Shown here piece after piece: positions 57,898-64,000 of a DNA stretch of 64,000 nucleotides. The translations under genes and the position numbers were made by a program. Every line of letters begins with the position of its first letter. Positions within the stretch are counted from its first letter, which is position 1. Origin of the DNA: Streptomyces pseudovenezuelae (GTDB lineage: Bacteria; Actinomycetota; Actinomycetes; Streptomycetales; Streptomycetaceae). The stretch lies in contig NZ_JARXVH010000016.1 of NCBI RefSeq assembly GCF_029892565.1, positions 62,001-126,000 on the forward strand, written 5' to 3'. Under the pieces are notes generated by a model. That model ran no database searches, had not been told where the DNA came from, and was given only the letters and a program-made list of their open reading frames with translations.

Positions 57898-58394
57898 CGT
57901 ACGACGCACTGCCCGACCGCACGCTCGACAAGCGCGAACTCCAGGCACTCGTGGACGAACTCACCGCGCGGCCCGACCTGTGGCGCGAGCAGGTCGCGTT
58001 CTCCGACGAACAGCGGCACTACGCCTCGCTGTACCGCGACGAGTACGTCGACGTCTGGCTGCTGTGCTGGACCCGGCAGAACGACACCGGCTGGCACGAC
58101 CACGACATCTCGTCCGGCGCCGTCGGCGTCGTCCAGGGCGCGCTCAACGAGTCCAACCCGCGCATCGGCGGCACCCATCTGTCCGTCACCGTCCCCGCGG
58201 GCCAGTCCTTCTGCTTCGGCCCGGAGCACATCCACCGCCTCACCGGGGCGACCGACGACGCGGTCTCCATCCACGCGTACTCGCCGCCGCTGTGGCGCCT
58301 TGGCCAGTACGACATCACCGAGGACGGGCTGATGCGCCGCATCTCCGTCTCGTACGCGGACGAACTGCGGCCGCTGGACGCGCCGGCCGCCTGA
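57894..58394 (+). CDS. Cysteine dioxygenase-like cupin protein
   Basis: A 166-residue cupin of the CDO type I-like group. The iron ligands are H68 and H70 (GWHDHDISSG) and the His in FGPEHIHRLTG; Y-rich YDITEDGL follows. Classic cysteine dioxygenase uses a Cys-Tyr crosslink: the Cys in LLCWTR is a candidate, but the match is not certain. With the amidohydrolase and ABC importer it suggests breakdown of a thiol or sulphur-containing compound (inference). It overlaps the preceding stop. Confidence 0.8.
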   Translation: MTYDALPDRTLDKRELQALVDELTARPDLWREQVAFSDEQRHYASLYRDEYVDVWLLCWTRQNDTGWHDHDISSGAVGVVQGALNESNPRIGGTHLSVTVPAGQSFCFGPEHIHRLTGATDDAVSIHAYSPPLWRLGQYDITEDGLMRRISVSYADELRPLDAPAA

Positions 58395-58414
58395 ACCGGC
58401 GGGCGCATGACCGG

Positions 58415-58440
58415 GCGGGTGGCCTGATCAGGCCACCCGC
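58415..58440 (+). terminator. Perfect 13-base palindrome, partial terminator
   Basis: GCGGGTGGCCTGA pairs exactly with TCAGGCCACCCGC, 20 bases after the dioxygenase-like stop, with GTGTTTTCG beyond. It may end most transcripts before the binding-protein gene and lower read-through into the transporter. Confidence 0.7.
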
Positions 58441-58558
58441 ACCGGTGTTTTCGCGGGGCGTTTCCCCTCCCCGTGAGCCGCCTACTCCCCCGCCGTCCCG
58501 TTCACACGGCTTTAACTCACGGGATACGAGAGGGAATCCGGGACCACTGAGCATGATT

Positions 58559-58568
58559 TTGGATCCAA
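58559..58568. promoter_or_regulatory. TTGGATCCAA palindrome, candidate GntR/FadR operator
   Basis: The core TTGGATCCAA matches the VanR-type operator ATTGGATCCAAT known from Caulobacter at 11 of 12 positions over 58558-58569. It lies in an AT-rich patch 51 bases before the binding-protein start, so the transporter may have a second control besides LacI. Confidence 0.45.
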
Positions 58569-58618
58569 TCCAGCGCAGATTAAATCCACTTTCAGGTTCG
58601 GTGCCCGAGGAGGCTCCC

Positions 58619-60259
58619 ATGCCCGACCAATCACCTGGATCGCCCTCGCAGGCGGTATCGCGCCGGACGATGCTCCGGGGGGCGAGCCTGCTCGGGGTGG
58701 GCGTGGGGTTCGGGCTGCCGGCCCTGCTCAGCGCCTGCGGTGCCGCGGCCGACGACGCGCAGGGCAGCGGCAAGGGCGGCACGCTCACGCTGGCCATCGA
58801 CGCCACCAGTGCCGTCAACGACCCGGCTTTCTATACGTCGTTGGGTGACTGGATGGCCGTCGACTGCATCTGTCGCGGTCTGACGTTCATCTCCTTCGAG
58901 ACCAACGAGCCGACTCCCGACCTGGCGAAGAGCTGGACACTGTCGGACGACCGGCTGACGTACACCTTCACCCTGCGCGAGGGCGTGAAGTTCCACGACG
59001 GGACCACCCTGACCTCGGCCGACGTACTGGCCAGCCTGGGGCGGCAGTTCGACCCCGAGGACAAGACGCTGCCCAAGGGCGCCACCCGGCCACTGGCGAG
59101 CCTGGGAGCCAACGTCGACTCGCTCACCGCGCCCGACGACCTGACCGTGAAGATGGTCCTGAAGAAGCCCGACCGGACCGTGCTCGGCAAGCTGTCCGAC
59201 ATCGGCGGGCGGGTCATCTCCAAGGCCGCGCTGGACAAGTACGGCGCCGACATCGGCAAGCACCTCATCGGAACCGGGCCGTTCGTCTTCTCCGCCGCCA
59301 CCTCCGGGCAGTCCATCACGCTCAAGGCCTTCGACGACTTCCGCCTGGGCAAGCCGCCCATCGACCGGCTGGTGCTGCGCCAGGTCCAGGACCCGTCCAC
59401 GATCGTCAGCTCACTGCTCAGCGGCGACGTCTCCGCGACCCAGTTCGCGCCGTACTCCGCCGTCTCGCAGCTGCGCAAGGACAACTCGGTCAAGGTGTAC
59501 GACACCCCGCAGAACGCCGACGCGATCATGATGATCGACGCCCGGCGCATCCCCGAGCTCAAGGTGCGCAAGGCCATCAACCTCGCCATCAACCGCAAGG
59601 CCATCCTCCAGCAGGCCTTCTACGGCGTCGGCGCGGAACCCAAGGGCTACGCCATCCCGCCCGCCCAGGCCGGCTACGACACCGCGCTCGCCGACCTCAG
59701 CACCCAGGACACCGCACAGGCCAAGAAACTCGTCGCCGCGGCGGGGGCCACGGGCCGCACGATCCGGCTCATGGCGGCCAGCGACTCCTGGCACCCCAAG
59801 GCGGCTCAGATCATCGCCCAGAACCTCACCGACGTCGGCTTCAAGGTCGCCACCACCTCGGTCGACCCGGCCACCTACTTCAGCCGGCTGCTCGACAAGG
59901 ACGACGACTACCACGACCTGATGATCTGGGAACGCAACACCTATGTGCCCGACCCCGACGACATGGTCGGCGCCATGGCCAGCCCCACCAGCATCTACGG
60001 CTCCAAGCTCTCCGGCATGGACACCCTCGCCGGCGTGACCTCCCTCGCCGAGGACCTGTACGAGGCCAAGAACCTCACCGACACCAAGAAGCGCACGGCC
60101 GCCTATACGAGGATCCAGCGCACCTGGGCCGAGGAGTACATGGTGCTGTCGATGCTGGCCTGCTTCAGCAACCTGGTCGTCAGCGGTTCCGGCGTGAAGG
60201 GCATGAACACCGACGCGCTGGCCAACCACCGCTGTTACATGGAGAAAGCCAGTGTCTGA
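58619..60259 (+). CDS. ABC transporter solute-binding lipoprotein (SBP_bac_5)
   Basis: A 546-residue family-5 binding protein for peptides or small molecules. VSRRTMLRGASLLGVGVGFG is a Tat-type signal ending in the lipobox LLSAC (Cys about residue 41), so it is a lipid-anchored, folded-exported protein. The body has LREGVKFHDGTTLTSADVLA, GTGPFVFSAATSG and VRKAINLAINRKAI. The ligand is unknown. GAGGAGG precedes ATG 58619. It is followed by permeases with an 8-base overlap. Confidence 0.92.
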   Translation: MPDQSPGSPSQAVSRRTMLRGASLLGVGVGFGLPALLSACGAAADDAQGSGKGGTLTLAIDATSAVNDPAFYTSLGDWMAVDCICRGLTFISFETNEPTPDLAKSWTLSDDRLTYTFTLREGVKFHDGTTLTSADVLASLGRQFDPEDKTLPKGATRPLASLGANVDSLTAPDDLTVKMVLKKPDRTVLGKLSDIGGRVISKAALDKYGADIGKHLIGTGPFVFSAATSGQSITLKAFDDFRLGKPPIDRLVLRQVQDPSTIVSSLLSGDVSATQFAPYSAVSQLRKDNSVKVYDTPQNADAIMMIDARRIPELKVRKAINLAINRKAILQQAFYGVGAEPKGYAIPPAQAGYDTALADLSTQDTAQAKKLVAAAGATGRTIRLMAASDSWHPKAAQIIAQNLTDVGFKVATTSVDPATYFSRLLDKDDDYHDLMIWERNTYVPDPDDMVGAMASPTSIYGSKLSGMDTLAGVTSLAEDLYEAKNLTDTKKRTAAYTRIQRTWAEEYMVLSMLACFSNLVVSGSGVKGMNTDALANHRCYMEKASV

Positions 60260-61190
60260 CACCCGGGCCGCGGTGGACGCCGTCGCGGCGGGTGGTGCGG
60301 CGCCCCTCGTGGGGGCGCCGCCGGTCCCGCCGGCACGTGCAGCCGGCCGGAGCGTGGTCCGGGCGCTGCGCGGGCGGAGACTGGCCCGGTCCTTGCCCGC
60401 GGTGCTGTCCTGGCTGCTGCTGACCGGCCTGGTCCTCGTCGCGCTCGTCGGCCCGCTGCTCGTATCGGCCGATCCGCTGCGGCAGACGTCTTCCGCGCTG
60501 CTGTCGCCCGGTGCGGCGGGGCATCCGCTGGGGACCGACGACCTGGGCCGCGACGAGTTGGCCCGGCTGGTGCATGGTGCGAGGCCGCTGCTGCTGGTGT
60601 CGTTCGCGGCAACCGCGTTGGCCGCCGGGGTCGGCACGCTGATCGGGCTGGTGGCCGGGTATGTGGGCGGCATCGTCGAGCAGGTGCTGATGCGGCTGGT
60701 CGATCTGGCGCTGGCCTTCCCCTCGATCCTGCTCGTGATCCTGCTGGTGGCGGCGGCCGGGCCGGGCACGGTCAGTCTGGTCTTCGGCATCGGGATCTCG
60801 CTCGCGCCGGGACTCGCCCGGCTGGCCCGTGCGCTCACCGCCCGAGAGGCCGCCCGCGACTACGTCGTCGCCGCCCGGATCGGCGGCACCGGCGTCCCGC
60901 GCATCCTCGTCCGCGAACTGCTGCCGAACATCGGCGGTCCGCTGCTCGCCCAGGTCGTCATGACGCTGTCCATCGCGGCCGGGTTCGCGGCCGGACTGTC
61001 CTATCTGGGGCTGGGCATCCAGCCGCCGACGCCGGACTGGGGCTACATGGTGCAGGCGGGCCAGGAGTTCCTCTTCTCGGCGCCCCGGCTGGTGGTCCTG
61101 CCCGCCATGTTCACCCTGCTGTTCGTCGTCGCGTGCAACTTCGTCGGCGACGACCTGCGCGACGCGCTCGACCCTCGGGGCACGGCATGA
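60252..61190 (+). CDS. ABC transporter permease, DppC type
   Basis: A 312-residue permease: N-terminal OppC domain (GHPLGTDDLGRDELARLVHG), six helices, and the ATPase-contact loop AREAARDYVVAARIGGTGVP with RILVRELLPNI. GTG 60252 lies inside the end of the binding-protein gene (8-base overlap). The gene order places DppC before DppB, opposite to the usual order. Confidence 0.92.
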   Translation: MSDTRAAVDAVAAGGAAPLVGAPPVPPARAAGRSVVRALRGRRLARSLPAVLSWLLLTGLVLVALVGPLLVSADPLRQTSSALLSPGAAGHPLGTDDLGRDELARLVHGARPLLLVSFAATALAAGVGTLIGLVAGYVGGIVEQVLMRLVDLALAFPSILLVILLVAAAGPGTVSLVFGIGISLAPGLARLARALTAREAARDYVVAARIGGTGVPRILVRELLPNIGGPLLAQVVMTLSIAAGFAAGLSYLGLGIQPPTPDWGYMVQAGQEFLFSAPRLVVLPAMFTLLFVVACNFVGDDLRDALDPRGTA

Positions 61191-62281
61191 GCGCCGGGAC
61201 GAGCACGGTCGTACGCCCTCGTCTGCCCCGGCCGGCGCGGCCGAGGTGGCTGTCGGGCCCGGTCTGGGTGTTCCTGCGCCGGCTCGCCGTGATCCCCGTC
61301 GTGCTGTTCGCGCTCGCCTCCCTCGTCTTCCTCGCCATCCGCCTGCTGCCCGGCTCCCCTGCGACCTCGCTCGCGGCGGGCGGAAACTCCACCTCCGCCC
61401 AGCAGTTCGACGTCAACGAGGAGCGCGTCACCAAGGCGCTCGGCCTCGACCAGCCGCTGCTCACGCAGTACGGACACTTCCTCGACGACCTGGTGCATCT
61501 GCGCCTCGGTACCTCCTTCTACGGCTCCAACAGCGTGCTCGGCCTACTCGGCGACGCCCTCCCCGCCACCGTCGAACTCACCCTCGCGGCCATGACCGTC
61601 GCCGTGCTGATCGGCGTCCTGAGCGGGGTGATCGCCGCGCTGCGCAAGGGGAGTTGGGTCGACACCTCGACGCGGGCCGTGGCCACGGTCAGCTTCTCGC
61701 TGCCGTGGTTCGCACTGGGCGTGCTGGGCATCGTGGTGTTCGGCGTGTGGCTGCGCTGGCTGCCCGTGCTGGGCCGGCTGCCCAGCTCCCTCGACTACAC
61801 CCCGACGACCAACTTCGTTCTGCTGGACGCGATCCTCCAGGACCGGCCCGAGCTGGTGTGGCCGTGGATCCAGCATCTGATCCTGCCCGCCGTGACGCTC
61901 GCGCTGTCGATGGCCGGCTTCATCACCCGGATCGTCCGCGCCTCCGTGCTGGAGGTCCTCGGCGACGACTTCGTGCGCACCGCCCGGATGAAGGGTCTGT
62001 CGGAGGGTGCGGTGGTCCGCCGGCACGTCCTGCGCAACGCGTGGCTGCCGATCGTCACCGTGCTGGGCCTGCAGTTCGGCTCGCTGCTGGGCGGTTCGGT
62101 CATCACCGAGACGGTCTTCTCCTATCCCGGTGTCGGCCGGCTGCTCGTGCAGGGCGTGCTGCAGCGCGACTACCCGGTGGTGCAGGGCGCCGCGCTCGCC
62201 ATCGCCCTGCTGTTCACGCTCGTCAACCACGCGGTGGACCTGCTCTACACGGTCCTCGATCCGCGGATACGGAAAGGATGA
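61187..62281 (+). CDS. ABC transporter permease, DppB type
   Basis: A 364-residue permease with the DppB N-terminus (FLRRLAVIPVVLFALASLVF, ALGLDQPLLTQYGHFLDDLV), then five more helices and VRTARMKGLSEGAVVRRHVL plus RNAWLPIVTV. ATG 61187 overlaps the previous stop (ATGA) and its stop overlaps the hydrolase start, so all are strongly coupled. Confidence 0.92.
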   Translation: MSAGTSTVVRPRLPRPARPRWLSGPVWVFLRRLAVIPVVLFALASLVFLAIRLLPGSPATSLAAGGNSTSAQQFDVNEERVTKALGLDQPLLTQYGHFLDDLVHLRLGTSFYGSNSVLGLLGDALPATVELTLAAMTVAVLIGVLSGVIAALRKGSWVDTSTRAVATVSFSLPWFALGVLGIVVFGVWLRWLPVLGRLPSSLDYTPTTNFVLLDAILQDRPELVWPWIQHLILPAVTLALSMAGFITRIVRASVLEVLGDDFVRTARMKGLSEGAVVRRHVLRNAWLPIVTVLGLQFGSLLGGSVITETVFSYPGVGRLLVQGVLQRDYPVVQGAALAIALLFTLVNHAVDLLYTVLDPRIRKG

Positions 62282-62976
62282 TCGGCATGGACATCGTGCT
62301 GGTCCACGGTGCGGGCGGACGACCCACGACCTGGTCGGCGGTTCAGCCGCTGCTGGCCGCCCGCGGCCATCGGCTGTTCACGGTCACCAATCCGATGACC
62401 TCCCTCGCGGACGACGTCGCCAACACCGCGGCCGTGCTGGACGAGACCGAGGGGCCGGTGCTGCTGGTCGGGCACTCCTACGGCGGCGCGGTGATCACGA
62501 ACGTGGGGCGCGATCCGCGGGTCGAAGGGCTGGTCTACATCGCCGCGTTCGGGCCCGACGAGGGCGAGACGGTCAACCGGATCGTGGAGCGGTACGAGCC
62601 CGCCGAGATCTCCAAGTACATGCGGCGCGGCCCGAACGGCGACTGGAAGTCGGAGACCGGTCCGGAGTTCTGGGCGGAGATCGGTCCGGATCTGTCCGCC
62701 GAGCAGCGGGAGATCGTCGAGGCGGAGGGGCGCCGGGCCGAGAACCTGATCTTCACCGAGGCCACCGGTGTGCCGGCCTGGCGGACGCTGCCGAGTTGGT
62801 ACCTGGTCGCCGATGACGACCGGACGCTGCGTCCGGAGATCCAGAACGACATGGCGACGCGGATGAAGGCGACCGTGGAGCATGTTCCGGGCAGTCACTA
62901 CACCACGCTGGTCTGGCCGGAGCGGGTCGCCGATCTGATCCACACGGCCGCGCTGGCAGTCGGCGGCGCCGCATGA
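62278..62976 (+). CDS. Alpha/beta hydrolase (SABP2/EstC-like) inside the transporter operon
   Basis: A 232-residue esterase-type hydrolase. The oxyanion segment is IVLVHGAGGRPTTW, the nucleophile elbow VGHSYGGAVI, the acid is in WYLVADDDRTL, and the His in VPGSHYTTLVWP. Similar short proteins act on small esters such as salicylate or pyrethroid esters. ATG 62278 overlaps the permease stop and its stop overlaps the ATPase start. It therefore probably cleaves the imported compound. Confidence 0.88.
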   Translation: MIGMDIVLVHGAGGRPTTWSAVQPLLAARGHRLFTVTNPMTSLADDVANTAAVLDETEGPVLLVGHSYGGAVITNVGRDPRVEGLVYIAAFGPDEGETVNRIVERYEPAEISKYMRRGPNGDWKSETGPEFWAEIGPDLSAEQREIVEAEGRRAENLIFTEATGVPAWRTLPSWYLVADDDRTLRPEIQNDMATRMKATVEHVPGSHYTTLVWPERVADLIHTAALAVGGAA

Positions 62977-64000
62977 CGTCACTGGTGGAGAGCCGGCCGA
63001 CGCAGGCCGAGGCCGAGGCGGTGCTCGAAGTCCGTGATCTGCGGGTGCACTTCGATGTGCCCACGGGCCGGCTGCCCGCGGTGGACGGCGTCGATCTGAC
63101 GCTCCGCAAGGGCGAGATCCTCGCGCTGGTGGGTGAGTCCGGGTCGGGCAAGTCCGCCCTGTCGATGAGCCTGGTCGGTCTCAACCGCGGCCCGCGTACC
63201 CATGTCAGCGGCTCGGTCTCCTTCCGGGGACGCGAGTTGGTCGGCGCGTCCGAGCGGGAGCTGCGCACAGTGCGCGGCAAGGAGGTCGCGGTCGTCTTCC
63301 AGGACGCGCTCGCCGCCCTCAACCCGCTGCACCGGGCGGGCACGCAGGTCGCCGAGACGATCCGGGCGCACGCCGACGTACCGCGCGCCACGGCTGCGAG
63401 CCGGGCCGTCGAACTGCTAGGCGAGGTGGGTATCGCGGGCCCGGAACGGGCGTCCCGCGCCTATCCGCATCAACTCTCCGGCGGGATGCGGCAACGCGTG
63501 ATGATCGCGATGGGACTGGCCAACGACCCGGCCGTGCTGATCGCCGACGAGCCGACCACCGCACTCGACGTCACCATCCAGGCCCAGGTGCTGGCGCTGC
63601 TGAAGCGGGTCCAGCGAGACCACGGCACGTCCGTGCTGCTGATTACCCACGACCTCGGGGTGGTCGCCGAGGTCGCCGACCGGGTGGCGGTCATGTACGC
63701 GGGCCGGATCGTGGAGCAGGGGACGCGGGACGAGGTGCTGTTCCGCCCTCAACACCCTTACACGATGGGGTTGTTGGGCTCCGTACCGCCACTGGAGGGG
63801 CCAGTACCCGAGCGGCTACCGGCGATCGCGGGCAGCCCCCCGAGCGGGATCGAGCGGCCGAACGGCTGCGGCTTCTCGCCGCGCTGCGCGTTCGCCCATG
63901 ACGCGTGCGGTGAGCGCCCGGAGTTGCGGCGGCGGCACGGTGGCGCCGGGCATCTCGATGCGTGCGTGCTGCCCGAGGCGATCCGCGCGGTGAGGAGTGC
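62973..64000 (+). CDS. ABC transporter ATPase, DppD type (3-prime end beyond window)
   Basis: The first 342 residues of an oligopeptide-class ATPase: Walker A GESGSGKSAL, Q-loop VVFQDALAALNPLH, signature LSGGMRQRV, Walker B VLIADEPTTALD and switch His VLLITHDLG. The typical C-terminal oligo_HPY region has HPYTMGLLGSVP and three cysteines (NGCGFSPRCAFAHDAC). The reading frame is open at the window edge, close to the usual end. A DppF partner probably follows. Confidence 0.92.
   Translation, partial: MTSLVESRPTQAEAEAVLEVRDLRVHFDVPTGRLPAVDGVDLTLRKGEILALVGESGSGKSALSMSLVGLNRGPRTHVSGSVSFRGRELVGASERELRTVRGKEVAVVFQDALAALNPLHRAGTQVAETIRAHADVPRATAASRAVELLGEVGIAGPERASRAYPHQLSGGMRQRVMIAMGLANDPAVLIADEPTTALDVTIQAQVLALLKRVQRDHGTSVLLITHDLGVVAEVADRVAVMYAGRIVEQGTRDEVLFRPQHPYTMGLLGSVPPLEGPVPERLPAIAGSPPSGIERPNGCGFSPRCAFAHDACGERPELRRRHGGAGHLDACVLPEAIRAVRS

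Overview
The window is chromosomal DNA of a high-GC actinomycete, most likely a Streptomyces. The signs are very high G+C, GTG and TTG starts, stop/start overlaps of the ATGA and GTGA type, and family content typical of the genus: WhiJ-type XRE/DUF397/ATPase set, DUF574 methyltransferase, SpoIIE phosphatase, FAD-dependent KstD-like protein, DmdR/IdeR iron boxes and several LacI regulators. I saw no rRNA, tRNA, CRISPR array, transposase or phage gene.

Layout. 1-2.6 kb: edge-truncated APC permease and a zinc alcohol dehydrogenase. 3-13.8 kb: a LacI-controlled glycoside uptake and degradation operon (solute-binding protein, two permease genes, ATPases, a GH3 remnant, a DUF5060/DUF4038 hydrolase and a GH78 alpha-L-rhamnosidase). 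This operon looks damaged: a frameshift in the binding protein, a frameshift in the first permease, and an in-frame deletion that joins the start of the second ATPase to the tail of a GH3 beta-glucosidase. 13.8-15.4 kb: a gene remnant and a serine hydrolase. 15.5-20.7 kb: a large secreted metallophosphoesterase translationally coupled to a HupE/UreJ-type membrane protein. 20.8-24.4 kb: a PfkB kinase and a Tat-exported GH95-like glycosidase. 24.5-29.3 kb: an iron-siderophore ABC importer divergent from a (frameshifted) siderophore-interacting protein, with an iron box abutting each start codon.

29.3-37.5 kb holds housekeeping and stress genes: OsmC, a GlcD-like oxidase, a universal stress protein, an APH(6)/hydroxyurea-type kinase, a KstD-like flavoprotein, GtrA and a Ser/Thr kinase with a LamG ectodomain. 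37.5-42.5 kb is an efflux/ion-homeostasis group (MBL hydrolase, MFS exporter, NhaA-DsbA fusion, TetR) with matching inverted repeats at the MBL/MFS promoter and near tetR. 42.5-49.4 kb is signalling: a HEAT-like protein, the WhiJ-type trio, a DUF574 methyltransferase, HxlR with an F420-reductase-like enzyme, and three Roadblock/LC7 proteins with a DUF4388 protein.

49.4-55.7 kb: aminotransferase, chloramphenicol-phosphotransferase-like kinase, a membrane-anchored nonapeptide-repeat protein, an inositol-monophosphatase-like enzyme, an unknown gene with a leaderless-type promoter, a SpoIIE phosphatase and an alpha/beta hydrolase. 55.8 kb to the right edge: a LacI gene divergent from an amidohydrolase/cysteine-dioxygenase-like pair, then a tightly overlapped Dpp-type ABC importer carrying its own alpha/beta hydrolase. 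This reads as import and breakdown of an unknown small molecule.

The three single-base frameshifts (about 4.41, 6.23 and 28.68 kb) all behave as one missing base. They may be consensus errors rather than real mutations. The ATPase-GH3 junction cannot be explained that way.
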